DNA of 64,000 bases, taken from contig CM057224.1 of assembly GCA_029891385.1 (NCBI GenBank), positions 2,976,001 to 3,040,000 of the forward strand. The letters run 5' to 3'. This stretch comes from Erythroxylum novogranatense. Taxonomy: Eukaryota; Streptophyta; Magnoliopsida; Malpighiales; Erythroxylaceae. The notes beneath the pieces are model-generated. The model did not search any database. It saw only the letters and a program-made list of their open reading frames with translations, and was not told the DNA's origin. Shown piece by piece: positions 34,301 through 44,870 of the stretch. Numbering within the stretch: position 1 is the stretch's first letter; every line of letters starts with the position of its first letter. Made by a program: the position numbers and the translations under genes.

Positions 34301-34620
34301 TATTGCTACAACAACATCAGCTAGTCAAGCAGTTTGGCTAAGGAGACTTCTTGTTGACTTCAATCATAAGCAATCTGGAGCTATAGAGATTTTCAGTGAT
34401 AGTATATCAGCTATTGCAATGGCAAAGAATCAAGCCTAGCATAGCATAACAAAACACATTGATGTTATTATCACTTTATTAGGAGTCTTGTTACTAATGA
34501 AGAAATTGTGTTGAAGTCTTGTAATACAAAAGAACAAGTTGCAGATATACTAACAAAGGCAATTCCGCTAGAAAAGCATGAGAACTTCAGAAAACTTATA
34601 GGAGTCTGCAACTTTGAATC
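31400..34620 (+). pseudogene. Copia D pol (protease to RNase H)
   Basis: The protease block near 31470 reads FLDSSCFNHMCG, where the Gly of the usual DSG site is Ser. Gag-pre-integrase is interrupted at 31771-31950 by a poly(A)-tailed insert. The integrase core starts near 32275 (HFLIFTDDCSRMSWVYF), and its C-terminus follows at about 32690-32870. RT is at 33150-33720 ([25 protein letters not shown], then YIDDMI, the active-site block). RNase H runs at about 33960-34600 (TRPDIAFSVGVVSRFM, TGTTELGIWY, GYTDSNHTG). Stops occur throughout. Confidence 0.87.
31771..31950 (+). mobile_element. Short poly(A)-ended insert inside copia D, likely LINE 3' tail
   Basis: About 180 bp with no copia similarity interrupts the gag-pre-integrase reading. 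It has a T-rich, GTATATACACTG-containing 3' UTR-like sequence and ends in 12 or more A. This resembles a 5'-truncated L1-type insertion. No clear target duplication was found, and it differs from the end of the LINE at 55873. Confidence 0.5.
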
Positions 34621-34629
34621 AAGGGTGAG

Positions 34630-34897
34630 TGTTGAAATTTGATTCAAAGGTTGAACGGGTATTTCTCTAATTTGTTATTATGTTTCCTTTATTTACGCAA
34701 GTTTCTTTATTGTTGCAAATAAGTAGTTTAGTTGTGGGGTTTGATGTCCAGATCTTTTTCTGTGTTAGTTTTTTCCTGTAAGCCTATATAGGCATCGCTC
34801 ATTTGATTTATTAGTAAGCATCAGTTGAAATAAAAAGCTCCAGTTCTCTTTTGGCTTTATGTGCTCTGTCTCTTACTTTATTCACTTTTTCCCAACA
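34630..34897 (+). repeat. 3' LTR of copia D
   Basis: 268 bp ending CCCAACA, followed by the right TATTT duplication. It matches 30206-30463 with about fifteen differences plus a short extra segment (TATAGGCATCGC). Confidence 0.88.
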
Positions 34898-34902
34898 TAT
34901 TT

Positions 34903-36751
34903 TTTCAGAATTTAATATGGATATGGAAACATATAAATTGCTCGTTGCTTGTACTTGACATTAAACCATCCATGAAACTTTTCTTGCCGTATTATCTACA
35001 GGATAACCACAAGAATTTGATCACTTTGAATGATCTTCTGTGATTGAGATATCATGCCAATGTTTTAGAGGTTATTTGTCTAGCCCGGAACGATTCACAA
35101 ACAAAAACAGACATTGAAATTTTGCATAATTGTTGTTGTTAATCAATGACATAAGTTTCGTCACAACTCAGAATATTTGTCAGGTTTAGATCATTTACTA
35201 ACAATGAAAGTTGTAACTATTAAGGACATGGATAATGTACTTATCATAATGGTTGTTCTGATGAAATTGTTGAATAATTATGCTATTGTCGAAAGAGTAG
35301 AATTGTACCCTTAATTGCTTCAGTAATTGGAGTAATTATATCAAACATATTATCTCAAGGGATTCAATCTATATAGTGCTATCTTTGTGACAACTTTATT
35401 GCCTGGAAGTAACAATACACAAAATTTCTGCCTTAATATGGATGAAAGAAAGTCTACAAGATAGAAATGTTAGAAGATCCAGATTAGATATATTTCTATG
35501 CATAATAAAAAATAATTTTATAATTTTTTATTGTTACGATAAGTTTAATCTATAACATGATTAATGTATAAATATAATAAATTATGAAATATAATTTTTT
35601 ATCATAAAGGTTTGATTCCTTTTCTTACAACTTCTTTCAATTGTTTTTAAAATTAGTTTATCTCAAATAATGTAGCTGTACAAGTTTTCAATTTCTGACT
35701 GAATCTATACAAACAATTTGAGAGAACTCTACAAATTAAATGGAGAAGGTAAACAAGGAAATTAAGTTGCTTTAGAGTGTACACATATTTATGATAGGGT
35801 TTAAATTTTTATAATTTAATCAAATTATACAATTTTCATAATGACAATGTTTATAGACATACAAGTAATGTTCTAAATAAAATTCTCATATCAAGATTGT
35901 TCATTAAACTTCTTTCTCAAATAAACACTCATAAATTTGTTTAAGTATCTTTATATTTTTTTCAATAAGATCGATTACTTTTTTATAAAGAAGAAATATA
36001 TAATATGTTAGTCTTTTCATTCTATTTAATGCCAAATCTTAACATAACAATAATTAAAAACAATTTAGAGAAATGTATATAAGTAATATAGATCTCATGA
36101 CTATGATCTCATAATAATTTTATTGGCAAAGTATATTTATACCATGGACATTTTCTTATGCATTCTTTAATTAAAAAATATAAGATAAAGAAGTATTTTA
36201 ATTAATTATGTCACAAAATTTACAATTAATCAATTGATATAGGGTATTAACTAATAATATTATACTTGAGCTAAGTCAATTGTTTAAGTATCTTATACCA
36301 TATCACCGTATGGTTATATTGCTATTACTTGAATAATGGTTTAGTTAGAGAATTACGTAAGATTATCTTTAGTGAGTATTTGCTTAATCTTTACAAATTT
36401 CACTTAATTATTATGATAATTAAAATGAATTACCTTAAAAATACTTAGATCCTTAATAAGTCCTGAGCTCCTTTTACATGTCAAATGGATCTAATGTTGT
36501 ATATTACATTATTGTTTAAATAATGTAACACACTACATAAAGTTCTTTAAAGAACGTTTCAATCCAAATAATCATTTTTACTAAATAAAAGGTGTGTTAT
36601 GGCTTTATTAGTAATTAATACTCTATTGGAACCTTTCCAACTTAAAAATGACATTGTTTTAAGTAAAAGATACCTTTGTCAGGACTTACTTCTATTATTG
36701 TTAAACTAAAGTTAAAATCTATGTAACCTTTGAGCTCAAATATCAACTCAG
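34903..36751. other. AT-rich intergenic DNA, no gene recognised
   Basis: No credible ORF. 35470-36600 is LTR-like AT-rich sequence in style. A stretch at 36160-36240 (TATAAGATAAAGAAG...TTAATTAATTATG) resembles 49806-49885 on the right side of copia E, suggesting a dispersed repeat family. Confidence 0.4.
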
Positions 36752-37262
36752 GTTAATTTGGTCGGATGAAGATTGAGAATTGAGTAGACAACAAACGATA
36801 AGAACTAGAATTTAAATTGTGTTAGGATTCCTTATTAGATAAGAATTAGTAGTAAGATAAATATGTTATAATATTTTAGATAAGTTATCTTAGTTGTTTA
36901 GGACTTATAGAATTTCTATTACAATAGGATTTAAATTTGTTAGAAACTCTTTCCTATTAGAATAAGGGTTTTAAAACTCTATATATGTGTGTATATTCAG
37001 CTCTTCATCAATGAAAGCAAGCAATCTGGAATTTTTCTACAAACTTGAGTTTTTTACTAGAAAACTCCTATCTTTCATTCTTTGCACTCCTTACTAAATT
37101 CTAACAAATCTAACCTATATTTTGGCCACTCAATAGCCATATTAAATCCTAAAATCCTAGGCATAAATTTCCAACAATCAAACTTTAAATTCCCAACTTT
37201 ACAAAATCTTAAAATTCTACATTCCTAGCTAAAATTCAACCTTGAAACCTAATATTCCAACA
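36752..37262 (+). repeat. 5' LTR of the gypsy relic (ends approximate)
   Basis: Matches 41716-42257: TTAATTTGGT.GGATGAAGAT, TCTTTCCTATTAGAATAAGGG, TATTCAGCTCTTCATCA and TACAAACTTGAGTTTTTTACT all recur. TATATATG near 36980 may be its promoter. It could extend to about 37318, where the primer site begins. Confidence 0.75.
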
Positions 37263-37344
37263 TCATAATTTTGTGCTTTTAGCTACTTGTTAATAATTTT
37301 TCTATTTTTCCAAAATCAATTTGGTATTAGAGCTTTGGTTCACA

Positions 37345-37940
37345 ATGGTGACACGTAGTGGAAGGGCATATAGAGGAATATTCAGCAACTAGGAGCGAGA
37401 TGAGATGCTTTTAAGAGTTATAAAAAGATTGGACCTTATTGACCCTCGATCACAAGGTGCTCCAAAAACTAGTCTAGAAAACAATATCAAATAATAAACT
37501 ACACTTAATGGTGAGGGTGGAGAAAGTGAAATCCAAGACAAAGAGGCTAATACTAATCAACAGCGATGGGGTTAGAAAATCAAAGCCTACCGAGACATTT
37601 AAGACAAAGAAATCAACCAGCAACCCATGCAGAGCGCATGCGAACTTTTAGAGGCCACTATAGAATTGAAACACATAAAGAACTTGATGACATTACTAAA
37701 AAAGTTTATGTTGAAGCCCCTAATTTTGTAAAAAAGATGGATCCACACCTGTTCTTAAACTGGACAGTAGCAATGGAAGATTTCTTTGACTGGTATCACA
37801 TGTTAGAAGATCAAAAAGTTCAATTTGCAAAGATTAAGCTAGTTAGACACACTAAAATTTGGTGCAGATCGGTGGAGGATAGACTTCAAAAAATAAGCCA
37901 ACCACCAATTGTTGAACGAGAAGATATGAAGTTGAAGTAA
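37345..37940 (+). pseudogene. Gag of the gypsy relic
   Basis: Starts MVTRSGRAYRGIFSN at 37345, then stops. A 124-codon open stretch at 37566-37940 carries the retrotransposon-gag core: ELDDITKKVYVEAPNF, FLNWTVAMEDFFDWYHM and KIKLVRHTKIWC. A weak zinc-knuckle remnant (CFRCNGSG) follows near 38290. Confidence 0.8.
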
Positions 37941-38416
37941 CTTTTTATCTAATGTGAAAGAATAAAGTCAGCACAAAAACCTATTTCTCACTATAAAAAT
38001 GACTTAAGGGTAGAAAATCGCGAAGGGTTAATAATGCAAAGGATTTACAACCTTGAAGATGCATATCACTTGGCTTTAAGGGTGGAATAATAATTAGGAC
38101 AGTAAGTAACTACAAGGTTTCGAAGTCAAGCTGGATAGTTTGACATGAAAAGATCTACGATGGTGCAAAACTTTAGACCAGCACCTAGTGCATCAAAATT
38201 TGCACCAAAAATAATTACAAAACTTCTTAAGGAGTTGAATTTAAAGGTAAAGCCATTGCTGAGACTGGGATGAAAGGAGGCAACAATAAGTGCTTCCGAT
38301 GCAATGGGAGCGGTTAGTTTGCTTATGAATGTTCTATTAAAGCTTTACATATGATGGGAGAGTAAGAAAAGGAAGAATTTGATGAGTATGTATGTGAGAA
38401 CGAAGCTAAAGAGGAG

Positions 38417-38870
38417 TTGGAAGGAGACTCTAGTGATAAACTAGTTGGTCCTACAAATCTTAATGTAGTGAGATGTATATTTACAACCGCTAAAGTGGAA
38501 GACCAAGAAGAATGGCTTCGTACTTCTATTTTCTTTACTCAAGTTACATACAAAGATAAAGTATGCAAGCTTATCATTTATGAAGGAAGCAATATGAAAG
38601 TTATATCAGAGAATATAGTGAAATGATTGAATTTACTCACAAAAAAATGTCCAAATCCTTGCAAACCTACTTAGCTAAATGATAATACTATACCAATTGC
38701 TCGAAGATGCCCAGTGTCTTTCAAATTAGGAATATACAAAGACTTTATTTGGTGTGAGTTCATTCCTATGAAAGTATCTCATACTTTACTTGGGCGACCG
38801 TGGCTTTAAGTTTGAGATGTTCAGCACTTCAGAAAAGGTAACACTTATCATTTTATACTTAATGGAAAGA
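38417..38870 (+). pseudogene. Protease region of the gypsy relic
   Basis: Reads NVVRCIFTTAKVEDQEEWLR, then the retropepsin start where IIYEGSNMKVISENIV stands for the usual DGGS or DSGS site. FIPMKVSHTLLGRPW, the conserved C-terminal protease motif, follows at 38760-38808. The second catalytic-loop residue has changed and stops are frequent. Confidence 0.7.
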
Positions 38871-39365
38871 AGATAGTTTTGAAGCCTATGAAGGTAGACA
38901 AGGTAGAAAAACATAACAAGGTGGATTCTTTGGCAAACCCTAAAGTTGAAACAACTGAATAACAAGTTCAAACACTTAAATAGCAAGTTGAAACACCTAA
39001 ACTAGAGGATGAAACACCTAAATAATAGGCTAAAACTTGAACAACAAATCAAAACACAAGAACAACAGGCTGAAACATCTAAGAAACAGGTTGAAAGAAT
39101 CAGACAACAAGCTAATATAACAAAAAAGGGGGTTAAAAAGATTAACTAGTAACTTCTTAGCGTTTTGAAGCTTGATAATTTAAAATTTGATGATATCCTT
39201 AGGGTTTTGAAGCTTAATAATTTAAAATTTGATGATATCCTTGATGTTGTTCATGAAGATTATACTGTAATGGGCAATGAAGGAGAAACATAATATAGGA
39301 ATAAAGGAGAAGCTATGAGTGCACTTGTAAAGTCATAATTTAATAACAACATAAAATTAAAGGAT
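38871..39365 (+). repeat. Repetitive coding remnant between protease and integrase
   Basis: A series of degenerate QQ(V/A)ET-type units (38945-39120) is followed by a 42-bp tandem duplication at 39162-39245 (each copy encodes VLKL.NLKFDDIL). RT should begin in this interval but none of its motifs is present. Confidence 0.65.
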
Positions 39366-39607
39366 TTGACTACAAGAAGCAACAATAGGTATGTTATTGA
39401 TGCCTATGTCGTAGAGAAGTTATATGATTTAGTTACGAAACCATTTGCAAATATGTTGGTTAAGACTTATGATGTTGTCTATACTGCTAAAATTTTCTTC
39501 AAAGAGATTGTACATGTATATGAATTACCTTTAACCATTATCTTTGATCGTGACATAAAGTTTATGAGTTATTTTTGGAGAACTCTATGGAAAACATTGA
39601 ATACTAA
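39366..39607 (+). pseudogene. Integrase core fragment of the gypsy relic, left of the MITE
   Basis: TAKIFFKEIVHVYELPLTII and FDRDIKFMSYFWRTLWKTL match the gypsy integrase region around the second catalytic Asp (usually SDRD; here FDRD). It breaks at NTK where the MITE begins. The reading resumes at 40814 with LASIFKFFPSLYLW. Confidence 0.8.
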
Positions 39608-40813
39608 GGCCCTGTTTGGTTGAGGAGTTAGGGATGAAAGAGGATGGAACATAACATACTTTCATCATTTGTTTGAGGGTTTCATAATGGGATGAAAGCG
39701 GAGGACTTTATGTTACATTTCATTCCATCATAAACAGTGAAAATAAGAAACCTCCGATTCGAACAGCTTAGGATGGAACGTAAACTAATAAATACATACT
39801 ACCTAATATACCTTCAATAATTCTTCTTAATGCCAACTATGACCAAATCATACTATTAATATAATAAATATAATATAATAAATTTTATTAAATAATTAAT
39901 AATAATATTTTATATTATTAATAATAAATTATATATTTAATAATAATAATAATAATAATTGTATTTATCTATTTTATTTATATAGAAATATATACAAACA
40001 ATTAAATAATTATTTTATTTATTTTGTATTTTCATTAATAAAATATATTAAAATTATTTTTTGTATATATTTTATATAATAAAATATAAATAAATTATAA
40101 ATCAAAATTTAATATAATAAAATTTATTAAATAATTAATAATAATAAAATTTATTAAATAATTAATAATAATATTTTATATAATCAATAATAAATTGTAT
40201 ATAATTAATAAAATAAATAAATTTTTATTAATGAAAATAGAAAATATATTTAAAATTATTCTTTAATTGTATGTTTATATTTCTATATAAATAAAAATAA
40301 AATAATTATTTTATATATAAATCACATAGAATAGAATAAAATAAAATATATTAAATAATTAATAATAATGTTTTACATAATTAATAATAAATTGTATACA
40401 GTTAATAATTAAATTAAAAATTTAATAAAATTTTTATTAATTAAAATAGAAAATACATAAAAAAATTATTCTTTAATTGTTTGTATATTTTTATATAAAT
40501 AAAAATATAAATAAATTATTTTAAATATAAATAACATAAAATAAAATAAATTAAATTAAATAATTAATACTAATATTTTATATAATTAATAATAAAATAA
40601 TAAATCTCCTGCAACAACCATTTTAATATAAGGGATATAGTAGTCATTTATTATACATTACATTCCATTCCATCCATCTTCCAAACAACATTTCAGTATA
40701 TTACATTATGAATTATTTCATCCCTCCTAAACAACTTTTAAGTATATTATATTACATTTTATTATAAACCATTCCGTTCCATTTTATTAATTAACATCTA
40801 ACCAAACAAGGCC
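39608..40813. mobile_element. PIF/Harbinger-like non-autonomous DNA transposon
   Basis: 1206 bp with terminal inverted repeats GGCCCTGTTTGGTT and AACCAAACAAGGCC (one base apart). Flanks TAA and TAG suggest a diverged 3-bp target duplication of the Harbinger type. It precisely interrupts an integrase reading frame, which proves insertion. The outer 200 bp on each side have TTCCAT/ATGGAA-rich subterminal motifs; the inner part (39840-40600) is nearly pure A/T with (TAA)n tracts. There is no transposase. Confidence 0.82.
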
Positions 40814-41640
40814 TAGCTTCAATTTTCAAGTTTTTTCCTTCCCTATACCTATGGACGAACATAAGTAGTGAATAGAAGCTTAGGGATTTGTTAAGATGTT
40901 TGGTTAGAGACAATGTGAAAAATTGGGACCTAATTCTTCCTATAGCATAATTTGCATACAACAATTATATAAATAAATATACTAGTAAGAGCCCTTTTGA
41001 GGTAATTCCAGGAGTTAAACCAGGGAAGCCTATTGATTTGGTTCCTTTACCACAAACAACACGAGTTACTATTGAAGTTGAAGGATTTGTATAACACATG
41101 GGGACATCTTTGATAAGGTATGACGAAAGATAACAATCAGTAACTTGTCTTAAAAGAACATATTGATCAACATCATCGATTGGCAGAATTTAAAGAAGGG
41201 GATATGGTGATGGTTAGGATTTGTCCAGAGCGTTTTTAGAAAGGAAAATATAAGAAACCTCATTCACAAAATGTTGGACCTTATAAGATTATTAAGAAGA
41301 TAAGTACAAATGCTTATATTTTGGAACTACCAAGTGCTATGGGAATAAGTCCTATCTTTAATATTGCAGACTTTACAATGTATCATGGCCAAGATGATGA
41401 GCAATCCCCTACTACAGTTGTAAGAATTCCAACCATTCACCATCTCAAAAAGGAGATAGAAGATGTTCTAGATGAACAAATTGTAGCTACTAAAGATACA
41501 AGATATCAAGAATGTCTTGTCAAATGAAAAGGAAGACCGATTTCAAACAGTATTTGGTTTCTAGAATCAAAATTTCAAAAGTTGAATCCAGATTTATATA
41601 ATCAGTATTTATCATATTCTACATCAAGGATGACTTCAAA
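40814..41640 (+). pseudogene. Integrase C-terminus and chromodomain-like end of the gypsy relic
   Basis: Resumes the integrase after the MITE: SPFEVIPGVKPGKPIDLVPL (about 40990), then the GDMVMVRI-like motif near 41205. A 68-codon open part follows (41321-41527, ELPSAMGISPIFNIADF and PTIHHLKKEIEDVLDEQI), ending in a chromodomain-like tail that continues WKGRPISNSIWF in another frame. Several stops are present. Confidence 0.8.
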
Positions 41641-41715
41641 TAAGTCGAGGAGAATTGATTGAAAAGAACTTAAAGTATATAAAAGAAATAAAAAAAAATC
41701 AGTCAACCATAAGTC

Positions 41716-42257
41716 TTAATTTGGTGGGATGAAGATAAGGAATTGAGTTGACAATAAAAGATAAGAGTTGAAATTTATATTACGCCAAGATTTCTTATTA
41801 GATAGGAAGTAAAAGTAAAATAAATACTTTAAAATATTTTAGATAATTTATCCGAGTTCTTTAGGACTTATAGAATTTCTATTACGATAGTATTATATTT
41901 CTTAAATACCCTTTCCTATTAGAATAAGGGCTTGGAAACTCTATATATATGAGTGAGTATTCAGCTCTTCATCAAAAAAAAAAAAACTAGTATGGAATTT
42001 TTCTACAAACTTGAGTTTTTTACTAGAAAGTGTGATGCTTTCTTCTAAGATTGATTCTTAAACCCTAGGAGTGATTCCTAGTTTCCTACCTTTTATTCTT
42101 TATGTTCCTTAGTAAATTCCAGCAAACCTAACCTATATTCTAGCCACTCAATCCTAAATTCTAGCCATAAATCGAAAAATCCTATACCTAAATTTCCAGC
42201 AATCAAACTTTAAATTTCCAACTAGCTAAAATTCAACCTTGAAATTTAATATTCCAG
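41716..42257 (+). repeat. 3' LTR of the gypsy relic (ends approximate)
   Basis: Matches 36752-37262 with a short insertion around 42040-42090 and a poly(A)-like run at 41975. It is preceded by a purine-rich GGTGGGATGAAG. Similarity to the 5' copy stops near 42257. Confidence 0.75.
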
Positions 42258-42762
42258 TAGCTTAATATCATCCATACTTTCTAAGAGCCTTTATTATATA
42301 TGTAACAACAACAACAAAATAATTAGTAAAAATCTTATTGATGTGTCATATTTAAATAGATTTAATAATATATAATCTTATTTTTAATTAATAAATAGTC
42401 TATTTTTAAACGATCTACATAAATAGCCTTTATACATAAACTCTACTTTAAATTATACTCAAACCTACAAGAAAACATCCTTATTCCAATTCTAGAATAG
42501 GTAACACTATATCCGTACACATTTTATCTTCTTCATTGGAAAATCCTATTAACAGCGACCTTTTCTAACCAGCGCCCTACACGCTGCTCCACCTACCAGG
42601 CCACCAAGGCACCAATTGATGTTGATAACTAGTAATCATTGTCTCCGTCAACATGCAGTCGTCCATCATATAAGAAGCTACCTCATCCGATTTTAACTTA
42701 TTCCTGTGCTCCATCTTGCATACTGTTATCGGGCATCAGATCTTCTGTCTCATTAATTATGG
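42258..42762. other. Intergenic DNA, no gene recognised
   Basis: AT-rich up to 42480. 42540-42760 is of more balanced composition but shows no coding motif I know. Confidence 0.4.
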
Positions 42763-43067
42763 CCCTATTCTATCCCATAATAAAACGTCAACGTTTTGTT
42801 TTATTTAAACCAACATCTGCGCGGCTTCTCATCTTTAGCCAAGCCGATCTTCCTTTGATTTTGCTTCCGCTTCAATTCATTTCTTCCCCTTAATGGCATT
42901 CATTTCTTTCACTCTGTTGCACACTTACCTTCCAAAACCCTTCTGGAACAAATCCCTGAAATCCATAGCCAAAACCCTTCTGGAACAAATCTCAGGCGAG
43001 CCTCCATCTTAGAGAAGACGTTTGTTTAAATAAAAACATCAACGTTTTGGATGTGGCACAGAATAGG
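42763..43067. mobile_element. Inverted-repeat (foldback or MITE-like) element
   Basis: The left arm 42763-42815 (CCCTATTCTATCCCATAATA...CAACGTTTTG...TTTAAAC) is the imperfect reverse complement of the right arm 43019-43067 (GTTTAAATAAAAACATCAACGTTTTGG...CAGAATAGG). The loop of about 200 bp holds a direct repeat CAAAACCCTTCTGGAACAAAT at about 42932 and 42970. The flanks TTATGG and TTTATGG may be part of a duplication. No transposase is present. Confidence 0.55.
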
Positions 43068-43216
43068 TACAGAGTTTATGGCACAGAGGATCTGATGCCT
43101 TGTTATCGTGTTCTCATCGTCTACAGTGACCACTATTACTCCAGCCACATGCCATCACCAGTACTGTCAACCAAATTCTGTAGCAAGTTGTGCATTGAAC
43201 ACTAAAAAGCCATGCC

Positions 43217-44640
43217 CACTACAAGAAAAATGAAAATTAGTGACGGAAATTTAGCAATGAAAAAATTTTCATCTACAATTAGCGACAGAAATATATTTTA
43301 TGTCGCTAATATTGAGTGATTTAGCGACGGTACTAATATTTGTTGCTAAATTTGGAGGGAATTTGTCGCGGCAAAATTAGCGACGGAACAATATATCCGT
43401 CGGTAATTTATTACCGACGGAAAATATACCGTTGAAAATTAACGACGGAAAGATTATTTCCGTCGTTAAAATTGAGTAATTTGGCGACGGTACTAATACT
43501 CGTCGCTAAATTTAGAGGAAATTCGTGGCGGCAAAATTAGCGACAGAATTTAGCGACGATATACGTTCCGTCGCAAAAAATAGAGGAAATTTTTTGCGGA
43601 ATAAAAAATTTTGAATTTACCTACGGAATTTTCCGTAGGTAAATTTCATTGGTAAATTAATTTAGAGATGGAAATTTTCTTTCCGTCGGTAAAAGGCGGG
43701 AACTATTGGCGGTATTTTTTTTATAATTTACCAACGGAAATTTCCGTTGGTAATTCCGTCGGTAAATTCTTTTCAAATATAAATTCACCCGACATCTCCT
43801 TTCAACTTCTGTCTTTTTTTTCCTTTATTCTTCTTCCTTCTTCCTACATCTTCTCTTCGGTTTTCTTGGAGTTCATTTCTCTGTTGTTGACTCCTTTTCT
43901 GCTCGACGATGTTGTCTTTTCAGGCTATTGCCGTCGTGCCTTTTGGTAGAGGTATTTTTGCAACTACTATCATGTGTTTTTCATATATTAAATGAAAGTT
44001 AATTTGGATATTTATTATTTTTGTTTATTTGTGTATTTTATTATTAAAAAATAACTTTAAAGTATAAATGTTAGTGATAGAAGGGACAAGACGTGATTTT
44101 AGTTGTGATGTTAAGATAAATTTCTTATGCATGTAAGGTGTTTGATTAAATGTTTGTTATTTGAAAAAATGATTTCAGTTCTTTATCTTTAGTTCTGTTT
44201 TAGTATGAATTTTAATATTTTAATTCTTTTACTGAAAATAATGAAATTCTCTACATGGTGGCTTCCAGAGAAACTAAACACTTTGCAGGTAAATTTTAAA
44301 AAATAGTTTTCAGCAAATTTACCGACGGAAAAAAATTTCATTGGTAAATATATTGGATTTTACCAACGGAAAAAATTCTGTCGGTAATTACCGACAGAAT
44401 TATAAAATCCGTTGTTAATTTTCTGACAGAAAAATTTACTGACTAAACAAAATAACCGTCGGTAAATTTATCGACTCAAATTTTTACCATCGGTAATTCT
44501 TCTGTCGTTAAATTTAGTAATGACCATATCTCCGACACCTTTTTCCGTAACTAAATTCTATCGCTAAATAAATTTACCGACAAAATATGTATAAATTTTA
44601 TCGATAAATTACGTAATTAAACTTTATTTTTCTTGTAATG
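43217..44640. mobile_element. CACTA (En/Spm) non-autonomous transposon with TSD GCC
   Basis: 1424 bp starting CACTACAAGAAAAATGAAA and ending TTTATTTTTCTTGTAATG, an inverted pair with the right terminal CACTA mutated to CATTA. It is flanked by GCC at 43214-43216 and 44641-44643, the 3-bp duplication expected of CACTA elements. Both subterminal regions (43230-43790 and 44310-44600) are packed with GACGGAAA/TTTCCGTC and GTCGGTAAAT-type short motifs in both orientations, the usual transposase-binding pattern. The middle (43800-44300) has no transposase. A T-rich stretch followed by a short open frame (43860-43949) could be captured sequence. Confidence 0.9.
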
Positions 44641-44870
44641 GCCGCCATCAATATGAAACCCCTACTATGACAATTTTTATCCAAATATAAACGATGGTAT
44701 GAGTCATTTTTTCACTCATGAAAGGTTAAATTCTGTCAATTACGTCGCTAAATTTTATTTTTCTTATAATGGCCGCTATCAATACGAAACCCCTACTATG
44801 ATAATTTTTATCCAAATATAAACGATGGTATGAGTCATTTTTTCACTCATGGAAGGCATAATAGTCCTTA
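44609..44870. repeat. 131-bp tandem duplication spanning the CACTA right end and its flank
   Basis: Unit 1 starts near 44609 and unit 2 near 44740. Both contain TTTATTTTTCTT.TAATGGCC, CGAAACCCCTACTATGA or its ATGAAACC variant, and TATAAACGATGGTATGAGTC. The second unit therefore has an extra copy of the transposon terminus (with a further base change, TTCTTATAATG) at about 44761-44771. Confidence 0.88.

Larger units (their letters stand above)
30206..34897 (+). mobile_element. Ty1/copia retrotransposon with both LTRs and TSD (copia D)
   Basis: 4692 bp with LTRs at 30206-30463 and 34630-34897 (TGTTG...AACA ends) and a perfect 5-bp duplication TATTT at 30201-30205 and 34898-34902. PBS-like TTGATATCAGA follows the 5' LTR at 30467. 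Gag, protease, integrase, RT and RNase H are present in the copia order, all broken. The 3' LTR retains about 10 bp missing from the 5' copy. Confidence 0.92.
36752..42257 (+). mobile_element. Ty3/gypsy relic without reverse transcriptase, split by a MITE
   Basis: Two long related repeats, about 36752-37262 and 41716-42257, act as LTRs and frame gag, protease and integrase fragments on the plus strand. The PBS (TTGGTATTAGAGCTTTGG) is at 37321. RT and RNase H are missing between protease (about 38800) and integrase (39366 on). A DNA transposon interrupts integrase at 39608-40813. Exact LTR ends and a target duplication could not be fixed. Confidence 0.8.

Noticed and set aside
37605..38300. 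Gypsy gag considered as a host zinc-finger gene
   Set aside because: It has the retrotransposon-gag core, sits directly after a PBS and between two LTRs.
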